Notes: generated from the sequence alone by a model not told the origin. Positions 1 to 6,461 are shown, counted from the first letter of the stretch. The stretch: DNA of 6,734 nucleotides from an uncultured Thermomonas sp. (GCA_946480065.1 CAMLJA010000107.1:1-6734), one strand, 5' to 3'. A program made the numbers and translations.

Positions 1-621
1 TCGGTGCAGGACGGCGCGGCGCAGGCGGTGGCCGATGCGCTGGCGCCGGCGCCCGGCGCGCGCGTGCTGGATGCCTGCGCGGCGCCCGGCGGCAAGGCCG
101 CGCACCTGGCCGAGCGCGACCCCAGCCTGCGCATCACCGCGCTGGACGTGGACGCGCGCCGGGTGCGGCGGATGCGGGAGACGTTCGCGCGGCTGCGCCT
201 GGAGGGCCTGGACGCGCGCGCGGCCGATGCGCTCCGGCCCGGCGACTGGTGGGACGGCACGCCGTTCGACGCCATCCTGATCGACGCCCCGTGCAGCGCC
301 ACCGGCATCGTGCGCCGCCAGCCCGACGTGCTGCTGCACCGGCGCGAGGCCGATCTCGCCGCCCTGCGCGACATCCAGGCGCGGCTGCTGGACGCGCTGT
401 GGCCGCTGCTGGCCCCGGGCGGCACGCTGGTCTACGCCACCTGTTCGATCCTGCGCACGGAGAACGCGGCCCAGGTCGAGGCCTTCCTCGCTAGGACGCC
501 GGACGCCACGCCCGCGCCGCTGGACGACCGCTTCGGCCACGACACTGGCGCCGGCCGCCAGCGCCTGCCGGGCGAAGGCGGCATGGACGGATTTTTCTGC
601 GGGCGCATGCGGAAGGCGTGA
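1..621 (+). CDS. rsmB: RsmB (Sun/Fmu) 16S rRNA m5C967 methyltransferase, 3' half, 5'-truncated by window
   Basis: Cytosolic SAM-dependent enzyme that methylates C5 of C967 in 16S rRNA. About 206 codons are present, roughly the C-terminal half of a family near 430 residues. The NusB-like N-terminal domain lies before the window, and the open frame runs in from base 1. Visible motifs are the SAM-binding loop DACAAPGGK (bases 70-96), DAPCSATG with the product-release cysteine at 292-294, and YATCS with the nucleophilic cysteine at 442-444. The tail ends in GMDGFF shortly before the stop, matching the DGFF ending of the E. coli enzyme. Both cysteines are intact, so the gene looks functional. The -10-like site of the next gene starts 11 bases after its stop. 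RsmF and other RNA m5C methyltransferases share the two-cysteine core, but the [11 protein letters not shown] segment and the C-terminus fit RsmB best. Confidence 0.93.
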   Translation, partial: SVQDGAAQAVADALAPAPGARVLDACAAPGGKAAHLAERDPSLRITALDVDARRVRRMRETFARLRLEGLDARAADALRPGDWWDGTPFDAILIDAPCSATGIVRRQPDVLLHRREADLAALRDIQARLLDALWPLLAPGGTLVYATCSILRTENAAQVEAFLARTPDATPAPLDDRFGHDTGAGRQRLPGEGGMDGFFCGRMRKA

Positions 622-631
622 GCTTCGCCCC

Positions 632-637
632 TATGAT
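632..637 (+). promoter_or_regulatory. -10-like hexamer TATGAT of a possible leaderless promoter for the first glycosyltransferase
   Basis: TATGAT matches the sigma70 -10 consensus at 5 of 6 positions and ends 7 bases before the A of the ATG at 644, so transcription would be expected to start at or next to the start codon. No Shine-Dalgarno sequence is present in the 22-base gap after rsmB. No convincing -35 is seen in the end of rsmB. The site suggests the gene can be expressed independently of rsmB, but this is inference. Confidence 0.4.
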
Positions 638-643
638 GCGGCG

Positions 644-2353
644 ATGACCCGCGCCCGCCGCGACACCTGGCTGTTCTGGCTGTTCGCCCTGCTGGTCCTG
701 GCCACCGGGCTGGGCCTGCGCGACCCGTGGCCGGCGGACGAGCCGCGCTTCGCGCTGGCGGCCCGCCACATGGTGGAGAGCGGGCAGTGGCTGTTCCCGC
801 AGCGCGGCAGCGAACTCTATTCGGACAAGCCGCCGCTGTTCATGTGGCTGCAGGCGGGCTTCCTGCTGCTCACCGGCAACCTGCGCGTGGCCTTCCTGCT
901 GCCGTCGCTGCTGGCGGCACTGGGCACGCTGTGGTGCGTGGTGGACCTGGGCAAGCGGCTGTGGAACCGCCGCGTCGGGCTGTACGCCGGCTGGCTGGTG
1001 CTGCTGACGCTGCAGTTCACCTGGCAGGCCAAGAAGGCGCAGATCGACCCGCTGGTGGTGTTCTGGATCACCCTGGCCAACTACGGCCTGCTGCGGCACG
1101 TGCTGCGCGGGCCGGACTGGAGGATGTGGGCGCTGGGCTGGGCGGCCGCCGGGCTGGGCACGATCACCAAGGGCGTGGGCGTCATCGCGCTGCTGATGCT
1201 GGTCCCCGCCGGCATCGCCGCGCTGCGCGGCTGGCCGGGGGTGCGGGTGCACGCGCGCGATCCGCGCTTCTGGCTGGGCCCGCTGGCCTTCGTCGCTGCC
1301 TGCGGGGTGTGGCTGGTGCCGATGCTGGTCGCCGCGCTGGGCCACGGCGGCGGGGCCTACCGCGCCTACGTCGACGACATCCTGCTGCGCCAGACCGTCA
1401 CCCGCTACGCCAACGCCTGGCACCACGGCCAGCCGCCCTGGTACTTCCTCGAGGTGGCGCTGACGGCCTGGCTGCCCACCGTGCTGGCGCTGCCGTGGGC
1501 GATCCCGGCCTGGCGCCGCCGGCTGCGCCGGCGCGACCCGCGCGTTCTGTTGCCGCTCGCCTGGGTGCTGCTGGTGCTGCTGTTCTTCAGCATCCCGTCC
1601 GGCAAACGCGACATGTACATCCTGCCGGCGCTACCCATGCTGGCGCTGGCGATCGCGCCGCTGCTGCCCGGCCTGCTGCGGCGGCGCGGCCCGCAGCGGC
1701 TGCTGCTGGGCTTCGTGGCGCTGTTCTCGCTGGCCGCGCTGGGCGCCGGGCTGGCGATGCTGCTGGGCGATCCCGGCTTCGAGCGCCGCTTCATGGAGGG
1801 CCGCGCGCCCGAGGTGGCGCGCGGGCTGGCGGCGATGTTCCTGGCGGTGGGCGCGGCCGGCATCGGCGCGCTGCTGTGGGCCGGCGCGCGGCGCGCGCAG
1901 CTGGCGCTGGTGGCGCAGCTGGGGCTGCTGTGGGTGCTGTTCGGCCTGGTTGCCGCGCCGCTGCTCAACGACGGATCCTCCTCGCGCGGCCTGATGCGGC
2001 GGGTGGGTGCCGCGATCGGCCCGGACGCGCAGCTGGGCCTGGTCGGCTGGCGCGAGCAGCAGTTGCTGATGGCGGACCGGCCGGCGGCCGACTTCGGCTT
2101 CAAGCGGCCCATGCCCGAGCAGTTCGCGCGCGGGCTGGCGTGGCTGCGGCAGGCGCCGGACGCGCGCTGGCTGCTGGTGCAGGAGGCCGCGCTACCCGCC
2201 TGCGTGGAGCGGGCCGCCGCGCGCGACATGGGCAACGCCAACCGCCGCACCTGGTGGCTGCTGCAGGCCCCGGCGGCGCGCGCCTGCGACGGCCGCATCC
2301 CCGCACCGGCCGCGGCCGCGGGCGCGCCGCCGGCGGACGCCGCCGATGACTGA
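644..2353 (+). CDS. GT-C membrane glycosyltransferase, ArnT/PMT_2 type (family 39/83-like)
   Basis: A 569-residue integral membrane protein of the inner membrane. Members of this superfamily transfer a sugar from a polyprenyl-phosphate donor to a lipid or protein acceptor on the periplasmic side; ArnT itself puts aminoarabinose on lipid A. After a first membrane segment (about 9-25) comes the first periplasmic loop with the acidic pair ADEPRFA (D32, E33), then SDKPPL (K62), the second acidic site QIDPL (D135), TKG (175-177), and the late motif SGKRDMYILP (319-328), a hallmark of the group. About 12 hydrophobic segments extend to residue 441, followed by a soluble, presumably periplasmic, domain. 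The last 20 residues are Ala/Pro-rich and overlap the next gene. The ATG at 644 is chosen because nearby upstream ATGs (633, 636) are out of frame. Sugar and acceptor are unknown. It is not assigned arnT because no other arn gene is present. Confidence 0.88.
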   Translation: MTRARRDTWLFWLFALLVLATGLGLRDPWPADEPRFALAARHMVESGQWLFPQRGSELYSDKPPLFMWLQAGFLLLTGNLRVAFLLPSLLAALGTLWCVVDLGKRLWNRRVGLYAGWLVLLTLQFTWQAKKAQIDPLVVFWITLANYGLLRHVLRGPDWRMWALGWAAAGLGTITKGVGVIALLMLVPAGIAALRGWPGVRVHARDPRFWLGPLAFVAACGVWLVPMLVAALGHGGGAYRAYVDDILLRQTVTRYANAWHHGQPPWYFLEVALTAWLPTVLALPWAIPAWRRRLRRRDPRVLLPLAWVLLVLLFFSIPSGKRDMYILPALPMLALAIAPLLPGLLRRRGPQRLLLGFVALFSLAALGAGLAMLLGDPGFERRFMEGRAPEVARGLAAMFLAVGAAGIGALLWAGARRAQLALVAQLGLLWVLFGLVAAPLLNDGSSSRGLMRRVGAAIGPDAQLGLVGWREQQLLMADRPAADFGFKRPMPEQFARGLAWLRQAPDARWLLVQEAALPACVERAAARDMGNANRRTWWLLQAPAARACDGRIPAPAAAAGAPPADAADD

Positions 2354-3344
2354 GCCGGTCGATGCCGTCATCACCTGGGTCGACGGCGGCGACCCCGCGC
2401 ACCGGCGCAAGCTCGACGCCTACCTCGCCAGCCTCGGCTGCCCGCGCCCCGCCACCGCGGATCCCACCCGCTTCAGCGACGAGGGCGAACTGGCGTGGTG
2501 CCTGGCCTCGATCGTGCGCTTTGCCCCCTGGTTCCGGCGGATCTGGATCGTCAGCGACGACCAGCGCCCGGCGCTGCTGGACACGCTGCGCGGCACGCCC
2601 TGGGAAGCCCGGGTCCGGCTGGTGGACCACCGCACCCTGTTCGCCGGGCTGGAGGACTGCCTGCCGACCTTCAACAGCCGCAGCATCAGCTGCCTGTTCT
2701 GGCGCATCCCCGGGATCGCCGAGCGGCACGTCTACTTCAACGACGACTTCGTCCTGCTGCAGCCGGTGCAGCCCGGGGATTTCTTCCGCGACGACGGCGT
2801 GGTGGTCCGCGGCCGCTGGGAACGCCAGGCCCACCGGCGCTGGAGCAAGCGCGTGGCGCGGATGCTCGGTTCGCGGCGGCAGTCGGACGCCAGCCCGACC
2901 GAGAGCCGCGCCCAGGACCTGAGTGCGCGGCTGGCCGGCTTCGACCGCCGCTGCTTCCGGCTGGAACACTGCCCCTACCCGATGCGGCGCTCGACCCTGG
3001 CGGACTACTTCGCCGCGAACCCCGCGCTGCTGCGCGAGACCGTGGCCCACCGCCTGCGCCATCCCGCGCAGCTGCGCCCGGAATCGCTGGCGACCCACCT
3101 GGAGTTCGCGGCCGGCCACGCGCAGGCGGACCAAGGCCTCAAGCTGGTCCACCTGAAGCCGTCCAGGCAGCCGGCGTGGCGGGTGCGCGCCAAGCTGGAG
3201 CGCGCCGGGCGCGACCCGCAGGCCGCGTTCGCCTGCGTGCAGAGCCTGGACGAAGCGGAGCCGGCGATGCGCGACGCGCTGCGGGGCTGGCTGGACGCGC
3301 GGGTGGGCACCCTGGCCGCCGCGGTGGAGACTGCCCCCGGCTGA
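2346..3344 (+). CDS. Stealth-family sugar-1-phosphate transferase (capsule-polymerase-like)
   Basis: A 332-residue protein without membrane segments or signal peptide, presumably cytoplasmic or membrane-associated. Stealth proteins include the meningococcal group A and X capsule polymerases and the human GlcNAc-1-phosphotransferase. They move a hexose-1-phosphate from a nucleotide sugar to an acceptor, forming a phosphodiester. Conserved region 1 is VDAVITWVDGGDP (residues 5-17). Region 2 spans about 42-147 with RFSDEGEL, APWFRRIWIVSDDQ, LVDH, LPTFNS and the acidic YFNDDF (130-135). Region 3 is about 207-257, starting EHCPYPMRRS. Region 4 is weak, perhaps FACVQSLDEAEP (295-306). The start codon overlaps the upstream stop in ATGACTGA, so translation is probably coupled to the preceding glycosyltransferase. 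No capsule export or nucleotide-sugar genes are nearby, so the product is unclear; a phospho-sugar decoration of a surface glycan is a reasonable guess. Confidence 0.87.
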   Translation: MTEPVDAVITWVDGGDPAHRRKLDAYLASLGCPRPATADPTRFSDEGELAWCLASIVRFAPWFRRIWIVSDDQRPALLDTLRGTPWEARVRLVDHRTLFAGLEDCLPTFNSRSISCLFWRIPGIAERHVYFNDDFVLLQPVQPGDFFRDDGVVVRGRWERQAHRRWSKRVARMLGSRRQSDASPTESRAQDLSARLAGFDRRCFRLEHCPYPMRRSTLADYFAANPALLRETVAHRLRHPAQLRPESLATHLEFAAGHAQADQGLKLVHLKPSRQPAWRVRAKLERAGRDPQAAFACVQSLDEAEPAMRDALRGWLDARVGTLAAAVETAPG

Positions 3345-3369
3345 GGGAACGCCGCGGCTGCCGTATCCT
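3341..3369 (+). promoter_or_regulatory. Possible leaderless promoter for the second glycosyltransferase (CTGAGG-17-TATCCT)
   Basis: A -10-like TATCCT (3364-3369, 4 of 6 consensus positions) lies 7 bases clear of the ATG at 3377. Exactly 17 bases upstream is CTGAGG (3341-3346, 3 of 6 matches to TTGACA), which includes the stop codon of the Stealth gene. No Shine-Dalgarno sequence precedes the ATG. The downstream gene could therefore have its own leaderless transcript in addition to read-through from upstream. The matches are partial. Confidence 0.35.
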
Positions 3370-3376
3370 TCGCGCG

Positions 3377-5008
3377 ATGATGATCCGACCGATGACGGCC
3401 GCCCGCGCGCTGCGCGACCTGCGCGCGCCCCTGCTGGCCTGGGTGGCGGTGGCGCTGGCGTCGATCTTCCTGCACGGGCCGCTGCCGCTGTATTCCACCC
3501 GCACCCTGGCGGTGGCGTGGGAAATGTGGGACCGCGGCAGCTGGCTGGTGCCGCTGTTCAACGGCGCGCCGTATTCGCACAAGACCCCGCTGCTGCCGTG
3601 GCTGATCCACGCCGGCTGGGCGGTGGGCGGCGTGGGCGACATCTGGCCGCGCCTGCTGATGGTGCTGCTGGGCGCGATGGTGGTGGCCCAGGCCGGGCTG
3701 CTGGCGCGGCGGCTGTATCCGGAGCGCCCGCGGGTGCCGGCGCTGGCGGCGTGGGCGATGGCCGGGTTCTGGTACTTCTTCCTGTTCGCGCTGCAGCTGA
3801 TGTACGAGCTGCCGCTGGCGGTGGCGGTGCTGGGTGGGCTGCTGGCGCTGTGCCGGCGGCGCGGCGAGGCCTGGGCGCCTTGGTGGCCGGGGCTGGCGCT
3901 GGCGGTCGGCTTCGGGCTGCTGGCGAAGGGGCCGGTGGCGCTGCTGCACCTGGGCGTTCCGCTGCTGGCCGCGCGCGCCTGGCATCCGGCGGCCCGGGCC
4001 GACGGCCGGGCGTTCGCGCGCCGCGCCCTGCTGGCGGTGCTGGCGGGCATCGGCCTGTTCGCCCTGTGGCTGGTGCCGGCGCTGGTGCTGGGCGATCCCC
4101 AGTACCGCGAGGCGCTGCTGGTGACCCAGACCGCGGGCCGGATCAAGGACAGCTTCGACCACGCCGAGCCGTGGTGGTGGTACGCGCCGCTGCTGCTGGC
4201 GCTGATGGCGCCGTGGTGGTGGTCGGCGTGGTGGTGGCGGCAGGTGCCCGCGCTGTGGCGGGACCCGCGCAACCGCTTCGCCTGGACCTGGCTGTTGGGC
4301 GTGGTGCTGTGCTTCAGCCTGATCAGCGGCAAGCAGCCCTATTACCTGCTGCCGGACTTCGCCGCGTTCGCGCTGCTGCTGGCGGTGGCCGCCGACGCCC
4401 GGCCGCGGCTTGGGGCGGCCGGCGGCGCGCTGGTGCTGGTGCTGGGCGCGGCGATGCTGGCGGCGCGGCTGCTGGCCGGGCAGGTGCGGCAGCCGTTCCC
4501 GCCCGAGCTGCTGGCCAGCGTGCCGCTGGCCGGCGCGGCGCTGCTGGTCCTCGGCGCGGCGATGCTGCGCTGGCGCGCGCTGCCCGCACAGGCGCTGGGA
4601 CTGTTGCTGGCCACGGCCGCGCTGCACGCGGCGGCCACCCCGCTGCTGCGCACGCAGTTCGACTTCACCCCGACCGCGCGCCTGCTGGGCGCGGCCGAGC
4701 GCGCCGGCACCCGGATCGCGTTCCTGGGCGAATACCAGCTGCAGTTCCATTTCGCCGGGCGCCTGCACCGGCCGCTGGCGGTGGTCGACGAGGCGCAGGC
4801 CCGGGCCTGGGCGCAGGCCCACCCGCGCGACCTGATCGTGGTCAACACCCGCGACGACTGGCGCGTCCCGGGCCCGCAGCCGGTGGCGCAGCAGCGCTTC
4901 CGCACCCGCTGGATCCAGGTCTGGCGCGCCGGCGACTGGCGCGCGCTGCCGGCGCAGCAGATCCCGCTGCGCCCGGGCGACGGCGGGCTGCGCTACCAGC
5001 CGCGCTGA
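3377..5008 (+). CDS. Second GT-C membrane glycosyltransferase (ArnT/PMT_2-like), atypical first-loop motif
   Basis: A 543-residue polytopic inner-membrane protein. It parallels the other GT-C gene in layout: first segment about 17-34, a periplasmic loop with VAWEMW and SHKTPLL (K69), AKGP (183-186), the late motif SGKQPYYLLP (318-327), and a soluble C-terminal domain from about residue 422. It differs in that the acidic DE pair expected in the first loop is replaced by LYSTRT (38-43), and the second acidic site appears as LMYELP (E144). A Trp-rich stretch, nine Trp in 22 residues (266-287), sits before a membrane segment. The start is taken at the first ATG after the Stealth stop (32-base gap); in-frame ATGs at 3380 and 3392 are alternatives, and the frame is open far upstream only because of GC bias. 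It may be a glycosyltransferase of altered mechanism or a different PMT_2 subfamily. Donor and acceptor are unknown. Confidence 0.85.
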   Translation: MMIRPMTAARALRDLRAPLLAWVAVALASIFLHGPLPLYSTRTLAVAWEMWDRGSWLVPLFNGAPYSHKTPLLPWLIHAGWAVGGVGDIWPRLLMVLLGAMVVAQAGLLARRLYPERPRVPALAAWAMAGFWYFFLFALQLMYELPLAVAVLGGLLALCRRRGEAWAPWWPGLALAVGFGLLAKGPVALLHLGVPLLAARAWHPAARADGRAFARRALLAVLAGIGLFALWLVPALVLGDPQYREALLVTQTAGRIKDSFDHAEPWWWYAPLLLALMAPWWWSAWWWRQVPALWRDPRNRFAWTWLLGVVLCFSLISGKQPYYLLPDFAAFALLLAVAADARPRLGAAGGALVLVLGAAMLAARLLAGQVRQPFPPELLASVPLAGAALLVLGAAMLRWRALPAQALGLLLATAALHAAATPLLRTQFDFTPTARLLGAAERAGTRIAFLGEYQLQFHFAGRLHRPLAVVDEAQARAWAQAHPRDLIVVNTRDDWRVPGPQPVAQQRFRTRWIQVWRAGDWRALPAQQIPLRPGDGGLRYQPR

Positions 5009-5011
5009 GCC

Positions 5012-5929
5012 TCATTCGTCGCCGGCGTACGGGTTGGGTTCGCCGCTGCCGGGCGGGCGGTACTTGTAGCGCTTGTAGGTCCACTGGTACTGGGCGAAGT
5101 CGCGGCGCACCACCGCCTCGATCGCGTGGTTGAGCGCCGCCACCCCGCGCGCCGGGTCGGCGTCGGCCACCGCGTCGGGCGCCGCCCGCACGTGCAGCGC
5201 GAACGTCGGCGGCGAACGCCCCGGCAGGCGCTCGCACCAGCACAGCAGCACCTGCGCGCCGCTGCGGTGCGCCAGCCGCCCCAGCAGGGTCATGGTCTCG
5301 GCCTGCACCCCGAAGAACGGGGCGAAGGCGCCGTCGCCCTGGCGCGGCAGCTGGTCCGGCAGGATCCCCACCACGCCGCCGCGCTGCAGCCGCTTGAGCA
5401 GGGTGCGCACGCCCGCGGCCTCGGCGCGCACCTGCTCCACGCCCGCGCCGGCGTTGGCGCGCACCCGCCGCAGGAAGGCCTCGCCCACCGCCGATTCCGG
5501 CGGCCGGTACAGGATCGCCAGCGCGGTCCGGTGGGCCAGCCACTGGTTCAGCAGCTCCCAGTTGCCCATGTGCGGGGCCGCCACGATCAGGCCGCGCGGA
5601 CCGGCCAGCGCGGCGTCGAACAGCGCCTCGCCGTGCACCTCCACGATGTCGGTCAGGTTGCGCGCGCGCGGCCGCGTCCACAGCCGCAGGGTCTCGAAGG
5701 CCTGGCGGGCGGTGGTCCGCAGCACCTGCCGCAGCAGGGCGGCGCGCGCGGCCGGGTCCAGGTCGGGCCGTACCAGGTCCAGGTTGCGCCGGGCCACCCG
5801 CGCCTCGCGTCCGTTCGCCGCCAGCGACAGCGCGGCGAAGCCGTCGGCCAGCGCCCGCAGCAGCGGCCACGGCAGGCGCGCCACGGCCCAGGCCAGGGCG
5901 TACAGCAGGGCGGCGGCGAGCTCGGTCAT
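5012..5929 (-). CDS. LpxL/HtrB-type lipid A late acyltransferase
   Basis: A 305-residue, single-anchor inner-membrane enzyme of the lysophospholipid acyltransferase group, which moves an acyl chain from acyl-ACP to the lipid A precursor. An N-terminal hydrophobic segment (about 3-20) is followed by [10 protein letters not shown] (46-55), the catalytic HX4E box HMGNWE (120-125), [12 protein letters not shown] and APFFG (189-207), and the C-terminal [13 protein letters not shown] (281-293), all typical of LpxL/LpxM/LpxP. Length matches the family at about 300 residues. Whether it adds the first or second secondary chain (LpxL versus LpxM role) cannot be decided, so no symbol is given. The start ATG lies 7 bases after a TACAAT hexamer. 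The gene ends 3 bases from the convergent glycosyltransferase. The neighbourhood supports a link to lipid A or LPS, but the opposite strand means it is not in the same operon. Confidence 0.9.
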   Translation of the reverse strand: MTELAAALLYALAWAVARLPWPLLRALADGFAALSLAANGREARVARRNLDLVRPDLDPAARAALLRQVLRTTARQAFETLRLWTRPRARNLTDIVEVHGEALFDAALAGPRGLIVAAPHMGNWELLNQWLAHRTALAILYRPPESAVGEAFLRRVRANAGAGVEQVRAEAAGVRTLLKRLQRGGVVGILPDQLPRQGDGAFAPFFGVQAETMTLLGRLAHRSGAQVLLCWCERLPGRSPPTFALHVRAAPDAVADADPARGVAALNHAIEAVVRRDFAQYQWTYKRYKYRPPGSGEPNPYAGDE

Positions 5930-5935
5930 GCGGCC

Positions 5936-5964
5936 ATTGTAGGAGCGGCTTCAGCCGCGGCCAG
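5936..5964 (-). promoter_or_regulatory. Possible leaderless promoter for the acyltransferase (CTGGCC-17-TACAAT)
   Basis: On the minus strand TACAAT (complement of 5936-5941, 5 of 6 consensus) ends 7 bases before the A of the ATG at 5929, so the predicted transcript has little or no leader. The hexamer CTGGCC (complement of 5959-5964), 17 bases upstream, matches TTGACA at 3 of 6 positions. The 17-base spacer is exactly the arm-containing part of the REP palindrome. Confidence 0.45.
5939..5958 (+). repeat. GTAG-type REP palindrome in the divergent promoter region
   Basis: The sequence GTAGGAGCGGCTTCAGCCGC begins with the tetranucleotide GTAG and then forms a hairpin: GCGGCT (5945-5950) pairs with AGCCGC (5953-5958), realistically as a 5-bp stem with a TTCA loop. 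Short extragenic palindromes starting with GTAG and of nearly this sequence are known in large numbers in Stenotrophomonas, Xanthomonas-related and Pseudomonas genomes, where they are mobilised by RAYT (REP-associated tyrosine) transposases. Only one copy is in the window and no RAYT gene is present. It lies in the short gap between the divergent acyltransferase and dtd genes. Confidence 0.7.
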
Positions 5965-5978
5965 CGATCCCGCAGAAT
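5950..5978 (+). promoter_or_regulatory. Possible leaderless promoter for dtd (TTCAGC-17-CAGAAT)
   Basis: CAGAAT (5973-5978) matches the -10 consensus at 4 of 6 positions, including the key A2 and T6, and ends 6 bases before the A of the dtd ATG. TTCAGC (5950-5955), 17 bases upstream, matches TTGACA at 3 of 6 positions and lies inside the REP palindrome. No Shine-Dalgarno sequence is seen. This is weaker than the opposing acyltransferase promoter. Confidence 0.3.
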
Positions 5979-5983
5979 GGGCC

Positions 5984-6424
5984 ATGCTCGCCCTGATCCA
6001 GCGCGTGACCTCCGCCTCGGTGGCCGTGGACGGTGCCGTGGTCGCCGCCATCGGCCCCGGCCTGCTGGCGCTGGTGGGGGTGGAGCCGGGCGACGGCGAG
6101 CCGCAGGCGCGGCGGATGGCGGAGCGGCTGCTGGGCTACCGGGTGTTCGCCGACGGCGAGGGCCGGATGAACCGCTCGCTGGCGCAGGCCGGCGGCGGGC
6201 TGCTGCTGGTCAGCCAGTTCACCCTGGCCGCGGACACCCGCTCCGGCATGCGCCCGGGCTTTTCCACCGCCGCCGCCCCGGCCGACGCCGAGCGCGAGTT
6301 CGACCGCCTGGTCGCGCTGTGCCGCCAGGCCCACCCGCGGGGGGTGGAAACGGGGCGGTTCGGCGCCCATATGGTGGTCAGCCTGGTGAATGACGGCCCG
6401 GTGACCTTCCTGCTCAGGGCCTGA
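5984..6424 (+). CDS. dtd: D-aminoacyl-tRNA deacylase (Dtd)
   Basis: A 146-residue cytosolic homodimeric enzyme that hydrolyses D-aminoacyl-tRNAs (and Gly-tRNA(Ala)), keeping D-amino acids out of protein. The length equals the usual 145 or so. The N-terminus [17 protein letters not shown] is typical. The two active-site motifs are complete: [18 protein letters not shown] (77-94) and the Gly-cisPro motif NDGPVTF (136-142). GYRVF (51-55) and TGRFGAHM (123-130) also match the family. The ATG at 5984 is the family start; the same frame is open further upstream, but that stretch is antisense to the acyltransferase gene. The gene lies between the divergent acyltransferase and rpoD and has its own candidate leaderless promoter. 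A strong hairpin follows the stop. The assignment is unambiguous. Confidence 0.97.
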   Translation: MLALIQRVTSASVAVDGAVVAAIGPGLLALVGVEPGDGEPQARRMAERLLGYRVFADGEGRMNRSLAQAGGGLLLVSQFTLAADTRSGMRPGFSTAAAPADAEREFDRLVALCRQAHPRGVETGRFGAHMVVSLVNDGPVTFLLRA

Positions 6425-6427
6425 AAC

Positions 6428-6461
6428 CTGGAACGCGGGGCGGCCGCCACGCCGCGTTCAG
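6428..6461 (+). terminator. GC-rich hairpin after dtd, possible terminator without U-tract
   Basis: GAACGCGG (6431-6438) pairs perfectly with CCGCGTTC (6452-6459). With one bulged G (6430), CT at 6428-6429 also pairs with AG at 6460-6461, giving a 10-bp stem. The loop contains a smaller palindrome, GGCGGCCGCC (6439-6448). The stem begins 3 bases after the dtd stop codon. No run of T follows, so it is not a classical intrinsic terminator; it may stop transcription weakly, assist Rho, or protect the 3' end of the mRNA. Confidence 0.45.

Noticed and set aside
491..2298. Long minus-strand open frames opposite rsmB and the first glycosyltransferase (491-1426, 1405-2298)
   Set aside because: Low-complexity composition, no motifs, no start signals, and full overlap with convincing plus-strand genes.
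727..2349. A 540-codon plus-strand frame inside the first glycosyltransferase gene
   Set aside because: The translation is an Ala/Gly/Arg-rich frame-shifted image of the real protein, and all family motifs are in the other frame.
2495..3376. Upstream extension of the second glycosyltransferase frame to 2495
   Set aside because: The extension lies in another frame of the Stealth gene and has no membrane-protein character; homologous sequence begins after the ATG at 3377.
3005..4822. A 605-codon open frame on the minus strand opposite the Stealth and second glycosyltransferase genes
   Set aside because: Its product is rich in Arg, Gln, Pro and His with no domain pattern. It is the antisense shadow of well-supported genes at very high GC content.
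644..5008. Horizontal acquisition of the glycan cluster
   Set aside because: Base composition and third-position GC look the same as in rsmB, dtd and rpoD, and no mobile-element border is present, so the sequence itself gives no sign of recent transfer.
3517..5133. A 538-codon plus-strand frame overlapping the second glycosyltransferase
   Set aside because: Gly/Ala/Arg-rich shadow frame with no recognisable domain.
5126..5983. Upstream extension of the dtd frame
   Set aside because: It is antisense to the acyltransferase gene and lacks any Dtd-like sequence; Dtd proteins begin at the MLALIQRV start.
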